A stretch of DNA of 5,712 nt from WHSO01 sp050485485 (lineage in GTDB: Bacteria; Pseudomonadota; Alphaproteobacteria; SMXQ01), in assembly GCA_050485485.1 (NCBI GenBank), contig JBJHBM010000082.1, positions 1 through 5,712 of the forward strand, given 5' to 3'. The translations under genes were made by a program, and so were the position numbers. This document shows positions 1 through 4,842 of the stretch, in pieces. Every line of letters begins with the position of its first letter. Positions within the stretch are counted from its first letter, which is position 1. The notes beneath the pieces were generated by a model. It ran no database searches, was not told the origin of the DNA, and saw only the letters and a list, made by a program, of their open reading frames with translations.

Positions 1-216
1 GCACGTGCGTGTGCGATGCTGGCGCCCAGCGGCGGGCTCGTCGACCGCATCACCGTGCTGGTCGATGCGCGACCGCCGTCGTCGCCCGGCCGGCGCCGCG
101 TCGAGCTCGTCGCCGTTGCCCTCGCCGCCGCAGCGGCGTTGCTGTCGGCGCTCGTCATCCCTGCGCTGCTGGCGGGAGCGGAACGAGAGCGCGACGCAGT
201 AGCGATCGTGTGGTCG
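1..216 (+). CDS. Partial membrane-anchored protein segment, frame 1 (possible 5' half of a frameshifted gene)
   Basis: Frame 1 is open from the first base and has G or C in almost all third positions up to about 200, so it looks coding. An ATG lies at 16, but the frame is open upstream and the true start may lie outside the window. The peptide has a basic stretch (SPGRRR, about 75-93) followed by a strongly hydrophobic segment of about 20 residues (about 97-174, ending LVIPALLAG), which fits one transmembrane helix. The short DRITVLVDARPP stretch before the helix resembles the region just before the last helix of M56/BlaR1-type membrane peptidases. That is only a resemblance, because no HExxH motif is in view. 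Past about 200-218 frame 1 turns into Arg/Ala-rich shadow sequence while frame 2 takes over the coding signal. Frame 1 has no stop before the Rieske stop, so this segment has no end of its own. It is either the N-terminal part of the next entry, shifted by one base, or the tail of a separate gene. The end given is approximate. Confidence 0.4.
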
Positions 217-586
217 GGCCGCGCTCCCGACGCTCGAGGCGCGTCTGCCGTCGCCCGTACCCGTACCCCCGCCGGCGCCGGCGCCGCCGCTGCCCGACCC
301 CGCCGCGCTCGCGGGGCTCGGCACCGAGGCGCTGCAGGGGCTGATCGGGACGCCCGCCTTCACCCGCGCCGATCCGCCGGGCGCACTGTGGCAGTACCGC
401 GCCGAGGGCTGCCTGCTCGACGTCTACCTGTTCGCGACCGACAGCGGCCCGCGCGTGCGCCATTTCGAGTTCCGGCCCGATCCCGCCGCCGACGCGCCGG
501 GTGCGGGCGCGGACACGACCGTGGACGCGCGTGCCTGCTACGCCGCGCTGCTGCGGGCGCGCAACCGGCCGGCCGGGCCGTCGTGA
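203..586 (+). CDS. Small conserved-looking hypothetical protein, C-terminal part without a usable start (frame 2)
   Basis: Frame 2 is open from 203, just after a TAG at 200-202, to the TGA at 584-586, about 127 codons. From about 218 it has a clear GC-rich third-position signal. It reads LPTLEARLP, then a proline-rich linker (PSPVPVPPPAPAPPLPDP, 248-301), then a compact domain with GLIGTPAFTRADPPGALWQY (338-397), a Cys at 410, LLDVYLF, RVRHFEFR (452-475) and a second Cys at 536. From memory this resembles small alphaproteobacterial proteins, often lipoproteins, with a LxGxP...LWQYR..xCxLDLFLY...RVxHxE pattern. I do not know their function. A Pro-rich linker between an anchor and a domain suggests a periplasmic location. 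There is no ATG, GTG or TTG in this frame between 203 and 454, so the N-terminus must come from another frame, most likely the hydrophobic segment in frame 1. This implies a one-base frameshift or assembly error near 200-218. The stop overlaps the downstream GTG start (GTGA), which suggests translational coupling to the Rieske gene. Confidence 0.55.
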   Translation, partial: RSCGRAALPTLEARLPSPVPVPPPAPAPPLPDPAALAGLGTEALQGLIGTPAFTRADPPGALWQYRAEGCLLDVYLFATDSGPRVRHFEFRPDPAADAPGAGADTTVDARACYAALLRARNRPAGPS

Positions 587-1665
587 CCGCCGTGGACGCC
601 GGCACGGAAGGCGACGCGGACTACGCGCTGCGCGGCCTGTGGTACTACGCGGCGCCGTCGCGGGCGTTGCCCGCGGGCCGGCTGCTGGCGCGCACCATAC
701 TGGGCGAGGCGGTGGTGCTCGGGCGCGACGGCGCGGGCGCGCCCTTCGCCCTGGAGGACGTCTGTCCCCACCGCGGCATCCCGCTCCATCACGGCCGCCT
801 GCTCGGGGAAGGCGGAAGCCGCGCGCTGCAGTGCTGCTATCACGGCTGGCGCTTCGCCCCCGACGGCCGGCTCGTCCACGTGCCTTCGCTGGTCGAGGGC
901 CAGCCGTTCGACATGGGGCGGGTGCGCGTGCGCGCCTGGCCGGTGCGCGAGGCCGACGGCAACATCTGGATCTTCATGGGCGAAGGTCGCGGCCCGTGGA
1001 CGCCCGAGGGCGACATTCCGCGCCTGCCCGACCTCGGCGGGCACAACATCCACCGCATCTTCGAGACCCAGTCGTTCCCGTGCCCGCTCGACCATGCGGT
1101 GATGGGGCTGATGGACCCGGCCCACGGCCCGTTCGTCCACGCCTCGTGGTGGTGGCGCCCGGCGCGCTCGGCCCACGTCAAGGAGAAGCGCTTCGCGCCC
1201 TCGGAGCTCGGCTTCACCATGCTGCGCCACCGGCCGTCGTCCAACTCGCGCGCCTACCGCCTGCTCGGCGGCGTGCCCGAGACCGAGATCGCGTTCCGCC
1301 TGCCCGGCGTGCGGATCGAGCATATCCGGGCGGGGCGCCACCAGGTGGTGAGCCTCACCGCGCTGACGCCTGTCGGCCCTTCCGAGACGCTGGTGCACCA
1401 GGCGGTCTACTGGACCCTGCCGTGGGCCGCGGCGCTCAAGCCGGTGCTGGCGCATTACGTGCGCGCCTTCCTCGCCCAGGACCGCGACATCGTCGCCAAG
1501 CAGCAGGAGGGCCTCGCGCGACATCCGCCGATGCGCCTGATCGACGACGCCGACACCCCCGCCAAATGGTATCTCCGGCTCAAGCGCGAGTTCGCGCGCG
1601 CCCGCGCCGAAGGCCGCCCGTTCCGCAACCCGGTGCCGGAAGCGACCCTGCGCTGGCGCAGCTAG
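583..1665 (+). CDS. Rieske [2Fe-2S] aromatic-ring-hydroxylating-type oxygenase, catalytic subunit
   Basis: The 360-residue protein has the Rieske non-heme iron oxygenase layout. An N-terminal Rieske domain has CPH (C61, H63) and C84-x2-H87 followed by GW, which bind the [2Fe-2S] cluster. The catalytic domain has D178-x2-H181-x4-H186 in MDPAHGPFVHA: the two His are the expected mononuclear iron ligands and the Asp is the bridging residue. D300 or D302 in QDRDIV is the likely carboxylate ligand. Such enzymes take electrons from a reductase, sometimes through a ferredoxin, and insert oxygen into or demethylate an organic substrate. No partner gene is present and the substrate cannot be read from the sequence. 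The single-subunit length is VanA-like, and the C-terminal style also recalls the pheophorbide a oxygenase/Tic55 branch. The GTG at 583 was chosen because it overlaps the upstream TGA and precedes the conserved LRGLWYYAAP start. GTG 592 is possible, and neither has a clear Shine-Dalgarno. The frame stays open far upstream, so automatic callers may extend it wrongly to ATG 16. Confidence 0.92.
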   Translation: MTAVDAGTEGDADYALRGLWYYAAPSRALPAGRLLARTILGEAVVLGRDGAGAPFALEDVCPHRGIPLHHGRLLGEGGSRALQCCYHGWRFAPDGRLVHVPSLVEGQPFDMGRVRVRAWPVREADGNIWIFMGEGRGPWTPEGDIPRLPDLGGHNIHRIFETQSFPCPLDHAVMGLMDPAHGPFVHASWWWRPARSAHVKEKRFAPSELGFTMLRHRPSSNSRAYRLLGGVPETEIAFRLPGVRIEHIRAGRHQVVSLTALTPVGPSETLVHQAVYWTLPWAAALKPVLAHYVRAFLAQDRDIVAKQQEGLARHPPMRLIDDADTPAKWYLRLKREFARARAEGRPFRNPVPEATLRWRS

Positions 1666-1685
1666 GTCCTTGGGCCGGCGCCGCC

Positions 1686-2324
1686 TCACGCGGCGATCGT
1701 CTTGCCCTTGAAGCCGCACACCTCGCGCACCGCGCAGTCGGGGCACCGGGGCTTGCGCGCGACGCAGACGTAGCGCCCGTGCAGGATCAGCCAGTGGTGG
1801 GCGTGCTGGAGCCACTTGGCGGGCACCGCCTTGAGCAGCTTCAGCTCGACCTCCAGCACGGTCTTGCCGGGCGCGAGCCCGGTGCGGTTGGCCACCCGGA
1901 ACACATGGGTATCGACCGCGAGGGTCGGCTCGCCGAAGGCGATGTTGAGCACCACGTTCGCGGTCTTGCGCCCGACGCCCGGCAGCTTCTCCAGCGCGGC
2001 ACGGTCGCGCGGCACCCTGCCGCCGTGCTCGCGCAGCAGGATCTCCGAAAGCGCGATGACGTTCTTCGCCTTGGTGTTGTAGAGGCCGATGGTGCGGATG
2101 TAGCTCTTGAGCCCCTCGAGCCCGAGCGCGACCATCTGCGCGGGCGTCCTGACCTTCGCGAACAGCGGACGGGTGGCGCGGTTCACGCCCGCGTCGGTGG
2201 CCTGGGCGGACAGCACCACCGCCACCAGCAGCGTGTAGGGATTGACGTAATGGAGCTCGCCCTTGGGCTCGGGGGTCGCGGCGGCGAGCAGGCTGAAGAA
2301 GCGTTCGACGTCGGCCTTTTTCAT
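1686..2324 (-). CDS. nth: Endonuclease III (DNA glycosylase/AP lyase)
   Basis: This is the base-excision repair enzyme that removes oxidised pyrimidines from DNA and cleaves the resulting abasic site. The 212-residue protein matches the Escherichia coli enzyme (211 residues) almost position for position. The helix-hairpin-helix LPGVGRKTAN carries the catalytic lysine at K120. VDTHVFRV carries the catalytic aspartate at D138. The C-terminal C187-x6-C194-x2-C197-x5-C203 binds the [4Fe-4S] cluster. LSAQATDAGVN (38-48) is the typical N-terminal signature. The ATG at 2324 (MKKADVERFF) gives the family length. An in-frame ATG 66 bases upstream (2390) would add 22 unlike residues. A weak -10-like TACAGT (minus strand, 2337-2332) sits 7 bases before the ATG, so a leaderless transcript is possible, but no good -35 is seen. 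The gene is divergent from the DUF2244 gene, an arrangement I recall from other alphaproteobacteria, and convergent with the Rieske gene across 20 bp that hold no clear terminator. Confidence 0.98.
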   Translation of the reverse strand: MKKADVERFFSLLAAATPEPKGELHYVNPYTLLVAVVLSAQATDAGVNRATRPLFAKVRTPAQMVALGLEGLKSYIRTIGLYNTKAKNVIALSEILLREHGGRVPRDRAALEKLPGVGRKTANVVLNIAFGEPTLAVDTHVFRVANRTGLAPGKTVLEVELKLLKAVPAKWLQHAHHWLILHGRYVCVARKPRCPDCAVREVCGFKGKTIAA

Positions 2325-2340
2325 GGCCGCTACTGTAATG

Positions 2341-2352
2341 CCCCGCGCGGGG
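2341..2352. repeat. Perfect 12-bp palindrome in the nth/DUF2244 divergent region
   Basis: CCCCGCGCGGGG equals its own reverse complement. It lies 17 bp upstream of the nth ATG, between nth and the DUF2244 gene. Its location would suit a repressor site for nth, but GC-only palindromes arise easily in DNA of this composition, so function is speculative. Confidence 0.3.
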
Positions 2353-2355
2353 CGG

Positions 2356-2374
2356 CGGAAGCGCCGAGCTTCCG
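2356..2374. repeat. 7-bp inverted repeat with 5-base spacer in the divergent promoter region
   Basis: CGGAAGC (2356-2362) and GCTTCCG (2368-2374) are perfect inverted copies separated by GCCGA. The element lies between the start codons of nth and the DUF2244 gene, about 23 bp upstream of the -35 box of the latter. It could be a dimeric operator or a hairpin in an extended nth leader. The arms include A and T, so chance is less likely than for the neighbouring all-GC palindrome. Confidence 0.35.
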
Positions 2375-2396
2375 GAGACATCGGCCCCACCCGCCT

Positions 2397-2425
2397 TTGA
2401 CTCGGGCCGCGCCCGGCCCTATCTA
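2397..2425 (+). promoter_or_regulatory. Sigma70-type promoter for the DUF2244 gene, probably giving a leaderless mRNA
   Basis: The -35 box TTGACT (2397-2402) and the -10 box TATCTA (2420-2425) are separated by exactly 17 bp. They stand out as AT-containing motifs in a GC-rich spacer. Transcription would be expected to start about 6-8 bases after the -10 box, that is at 2431-2433, which is on the ATG at 2432. The AGGGGG at 2425-2430 is only 1 base from the ATG, too close to act as a Shine-Dalgarno. This supports leaderless initiation. The promoter probably also drives the EamA gene. Confidence 0.6.
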
Positions 2426-2431
2426 GGGGGC

Positions 2432-2974
2432 ATGAGCGCGCGCGCCCCCGACCATGCCCTCGCGACCGCCGCCGACGGCGACGAGGTGCTGTTCGATGCC
2501 GTCATCACGCCCCACCGCAGCCTGAGCCCGCGCGGCTTCGCGCTGCTGATGGGCGCGATCGGGGCGGTCAGCTTCGCCGCCGGCATCGTGTTCATCTCCA
2601 TCGGCGCGTGGCCGGTGTTCGGTTTCCTCGGCCTCGACGTGGCGCTCGTCTATCTCGCCTTCCGCCTCAACTACCGCGCGGCGCGCGCGGTCGAGCGCGT
2701 CGTGCTTACCCGCGATGCGCTCATCATCCGACGCCGCGACCATCGCGGGCGCGGCGCGGAGGTCGCGCTGCAGCCCTACTGGCTGCGGGTCGAGGTCGCA
2801 GGCGACGAGGCGGCCGAGGAAATCCGCCTCGCGAGCCATGGCGAGGCGCATGTGGTCGGCGCCTGGCTGTCGCCCCAGGAGCGCACGGAGTTCGCCGCGG
2901 CGCTGTCCGAGGCGTTGCGCGCCGCGCGCACGCCGCCGCCCGGGCCGCGCGCGGCCGTCGCGGCCGGCACCTGA
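2432..2974 (+). CDS. DUF2244 family integral membrane protein
   Basis: I recognise this 180-residue protein as DUF2244, an alphaproteobacterial family of unknown function. Conserved blocks are PHRSLSPRGF (27-36), GAWPVFGFLGLDV (58-70) and YLAFRLNYRAARAVE (74-88). Later come a PYWLRVE segment (115-121), VVGAWLSPQER (141-151) and a short helix FAAALSEAL (154-162). Residues about 36-56 and 60-78 form two adjacent transmembrane helices with a short loop. The rest is probably a cytosolic beta-rich domain similar to bacterial PH-like folds, which is my inference. The last 15 residues are Ala/Pro-rich and look unstructured. The ATG at 2432 was chosen because it directly follows the promoter and leaves a plausible N-terminal tail. 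The gene is divergent from nth and lies 7 bp ahead of the EamA gene, so the two are probably cotranscribed. Confidence 0.9.
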   Translation: MSARAPDHALATAADGDEVLFDAVITPHRSLSPRGFALLMGAIGAVSFAAGIVFISIGAWPVFGFLGLDVALVYLAFRLNYRAARAVERVVLTRDALIIRRRDHRGRGAEVALQPYWLRVEVAGDEAAEEIRLASHGEAHVVGAWLSPQERTEFAAALSEALRAARTPPPGPRAAVAAGT

Positions 2975-2981
2975 GCCGTCC

Positions 2982-3887
2982 TTGCCTATCCATACGGTCC
3001 GCGACTACGGATCCCTGATCGCCCTCGCCGTGATCTGGGGCGGCTCGTTCTCGGTCATCAAGATCGCGGTCGAATCGGTGCCGCCGGTCTCCATCGCCGC
3101 CGGGCGGATCGCCCTCGCCGCCCTGATCCTGTGGGCGGTGGCGCGGTTTTCGGGAGAGCGCCTGCCCGGCTTCGGCGGCGCGGCGGGACGGCGCGCCTGG
3201 GGACATTTCCTCGCGGTCGGCATGCTCGGCAACGGCATCCCTTTCACGCTCGTCTCATGGGGCGAGGTGTCGGTGAGCGCGTCGCTCGCCGCCATCCTGA
3301 TCGGCGTCATGCCGGTGTTCACGGCGGCGCTCGGGCGGTTGACCGGCGTCGAGACGCGGATCGGCGCGGCGCGCGGCTTCGGCATCGCGATCGGGCTCGC
3401 CGCCCTGCTCCTGCTGATGGGGCCCGCCGTCCTGGGCGAGATCGGCGGCACCGAGGTTCTCGCCCAGATCGCCATCGCGGGCGCGGCGGCGAGCTACGCC
3501 GCGACCGCGGTCTACGCCAAGAAGCTCACGCTCACGGTGCCGACGCTGACGCTCGCGGCCGGCACCATGATCGCGAGCGCCGCGGTGATGGTGCCGGCGG
3601 CGCTGCTGTGGGACCGGCCGTGGACGCTCGCGCCTACCGCCGAGGGCATCGCCTCGGTCGCGGCGCTCGGCGCCGTCGCCACCGCCTTTGCGTCCATCGT
3701 CTATTTCCGGCTGCTGGTCTCGGCGGGGCCGACCTTCGCCAGCATGATCAACTACCTGATCCCGGCGGTCGGCGCGCTGGCCGGCGTAGCGTGGCTCGGC
3801 GAGAGCCTCGAGGCCAACGAGATCGCGGCCCTCGCCCTGATCCTCGCGGCGGTCGCGCTGGTGCGCAACGCTGGCCAGCGCGGCTGA
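2982..3887 (+). CDS. EamA/DMT-superfamily membrane transporter
   Basis: This is a 301-residue drug/metabolite transporter, normally exporting amino acids, nucleotides or small metabolites across the inner membrane. The substrate cannot be told from sequence. About ten hydrophobic helices can be traced in two five-helix EamA repeats, near 10-28, 34-54, 74-90, 97-119, 131-152, 157-178, 187-209, 222-246, 252-273 and 278-295. Typical features are AVIWGGSF in helix 1, ILIGVMPVFTAALG at the end of repeat 1, and the matching YLIPAVGALAGVAWLGESL in repeat 2 with its conserved Pro and Gly-Glu. The start is taken as TTG 2982, 7 bp after the DUF2244 stop. No ATG or GTG lies between it and a GTG inside helix 1, so TTG is the only start that keeps the first helix. 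The Shine-Dalgarno is poor (TGAGCC), which fits translation coupled to the upstream gene. Confidence 0.93.
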   Translation: MPIHTVRDYGSLIALAVIWGGSFSVIKIAVESVPPVSIAAGRIALAALILWAVARFSGERLPGFGGAAGRRAWGHFLAVGMLGNGIPFTLVSWGEVSVSASLAAILIGVMPVFTAALGRLTGVETRIGAARGFGIAIGLAALLLLMGPAVLGEIGGTEVLAQIAIAGAAASYAATAVYAKKLTLTVPTLTLAAGTMIASAAVMVPAALLWDRPWTLAPTAEGIASVAALGAVATAFASIVYFRLLVSAGPTFASMINYLIPAVGALAGVAWLGESLEANEIAALALILAAVALVRNAGQRG

Positions 3888-3944
3888 CCGAACAGCCGCA
3901 AGAATCGGGTCGCCCGGGCTTCCCGGCGGGATTAGCCTTTCCCC

Positions 3945-4790
3945 ATGAGCACACCGCACGACAGGCAATACGCGCGCATGGCGGAGGCCATCGTCTTCCT
4001 CTCCGCCCATTGGCGCGAGCGCCCCGACCTCGCGCGCGCGGCCCATGCGGCGGGCCTGAGCCCGTGGCATTTCGAGCGCAGCTTCACGCGCTGGGTCGGC
4101 GTCAGCCCCAAGCGCTTCCAGGGGCTGCTCGCGCTCGACCACGCCAGGGCGCTGCTGCGCGCGGGCGCCCCGGTGCTGGACGCCGCGCTCGATACCGGCC
4201 TTTCCGGTCCCGCGCGGCTCCACGATCTCGCGGTCGGCTTCGACGCGGCGACGCCCGGCGAGATCGGCAGCGGCGGCGGCGGGCTCGCGCTCGCCTGGGG
4301 CGTCGCGGAGACCCCGTTCGGCCGGGTCGCGGCGGTCGCTTCGGCGCGCGGCGTGACGCGGCTCGCCTTCGTCGGGGACGACGATGCGGCGGCGCTAGTG
4401 GAGGCCGAAAGGGCGGCCTGGCCGCGGGCCCGCTTCGCGCGCGACGACGCGGCCGTGGCCGGGATTTCCGCGCGGCTGTTCGCGCCGCCCACGCCCGGCG
4501 CGGGGCCGGTACGGCTCGCCCCGCGCGGCACCAACTTCCAGGTCAAGGTGTGGCAGGCGCTGATGGCGGTGCCGCCCGGCGCCGTCACCACCTACGGCGC
4601 GCTCGCGCGCGCCATCGGCGCGCCCGGGGCTGCGCGCGCGGTCGGCGGCGCCTGCGCCGCCAATCCGATCGCGGTGCTGATCCCGTGCCACCGCGTGCTA
4701 CGCGAGAGCGGCGCGCTCGGCGGCTATGCCTGGGGAACCCCCCTGAAGCGCGCGCTGCTGGCGCGCGAGGCGGCCACGGTCGGCACGTGA
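3945..4790 (+). CDS. AraC-type HTH / O6-methylguanine-DNA methyltransferase fusion (Ada-like, lacking the N-terminal Zn-Cys domain)
   Basis: The 281-residue protein repairs O6-alkylguanine, and probably O4-alkylthymine, by moving the alkyl group irreversibly to its own cysteine. Residues about 9-105 are an AraC-type DNA-binding domain with two helix-turn-helix units (DLARAAHAAGLSPWHFERSF, then VLDAALDTGLSGPARLHDL). Residues about 113-185 match the methyltransferase N-subdomain (AWGVAETPFG...LAFV). Residues 195-276 are the catalytic domain: GTNFQVKVWQAL, TTYGALARAIG (Y217), RAVGGACAANP (probable Arg finger R231, N240), PCHRV with acceptor C248, GYAWG, and E275 near the end. It lacks the Ada N-terminal zinc/Cys38 domain that senses methyl phosphotriesters, so it cannot be switched on as E. 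coli Ada is. The same two-domain form is common in Proteobacteria. The ATG at 3945 fits this form. The 57-bp upstream gap has no convincing promoter or Shine-Dalgarno, so read-through from the EamA gene is possible. The gene converges on dapB. Confidence 0.95.
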   Translation: MSTPHDRQYARMAEAIVFLSAHWRERPDLARAAHAAGLSPWHFERSFTRWVGVSPKRFQGLLALDHARALLRAGAPVLDAALDTGLSGPARLHDLAVGFDAATPGEIGSGGGGLALAWGVAETPFGRVAAVASARGVTRLAFVGDDDAAALVEAERAAWPRARFARDDAAVAGISARLFAPPTPGAGPVRLAPRGTNFQVKVWQALMAVPPGAVTTYGALARAIGAPGAARAVGGACAANPIAVLIPCHRVLRESGALGGYAWGTPLKRALLAREAATVGT

Positions 4791-4842
4791 AGCCCCCGCG
4801 CGGTCAGCGCGCGAAGCCCCCGCGCGGTCAGCGCGCGAAGCC
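4789..4842. repeat. 24-bp tandem repeat (2.25 copies) spanning the Ada-like/dapB convergent junction
   Basis: Two exact 24-bp units lie at 4789-4812 and 4813-4836, followed by a 6-base partial copy (GAAGCC, 4837-4842). Read on the minus strand, each full unit carries GGC TTC GCG CGC TGA, the last codons and stop of dapB (GFAR-stop). The 3' end of dapB is therefore duplicated in tandem and in phase. The array fills the whole 37-bp gap between the two stop codons and overlaps the last two bases of the Ada-like stop. Within the array, CGCGCG at 4808-4813 and 4821-4826 can form a 6-bp stem with a 7-base loop, and CGCGC/GCGCG (4797-4811) a 5-bp stem. This might weakly terminate both converging transcripts, though no T tract follows. 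Confidence 0.85.

Noticed and set aside
1666..1685. Terminator in the 20-bp convergent gap between the Rieske gene and nth
   Set aside because: It holds only a short GGCCGGCGCC-like GC motif, with no stable stem and T tract.
538..1815. 425-codon open frame on the minus strand opposite the Rieske gene
   Set aside because: It is an Arg/Ala/Gly-rich antisense shadow caused by high GC. The plus strand carries complete Rieske and iron-binding motifs, and the frame also runs into nth.
501..2426. 641-codon plus-strand frame across Rieske and nth
   Set aside because: It is composed of low-complexity Arg/Pro/Ala and overlaps two genes with clear motifs in other frames.
2423..2851. 142-codon minus-strand frame opposite the DUF2244 gene
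   Set aside because: The plus-strand frame has a promoter and DUF2244 motifs. The minus frame has no recognisable features.
3914..3926. CCGGG-CTT-CCCGG hairpin between the EamA and Ada-like genes as a terminator
   Set aside because: It has only a 5-bp GC stem and no T tract. Such stems are common by chance in this composition.
3931..3944. Promoter just upstream of the Ada-like gene (ATTAGC/TAGCCT)
   Set aside because: At best three of six bases match a -10 box and there is no -35 at the proper distance, unlike the clear promoter at 2397-2425.
4789..4842. CRISPR-like array or mobile element end
   Set aside because: The units are directly abutting with no spacers and derive from the dapB 3' end, so this is a simple tandem duplication.
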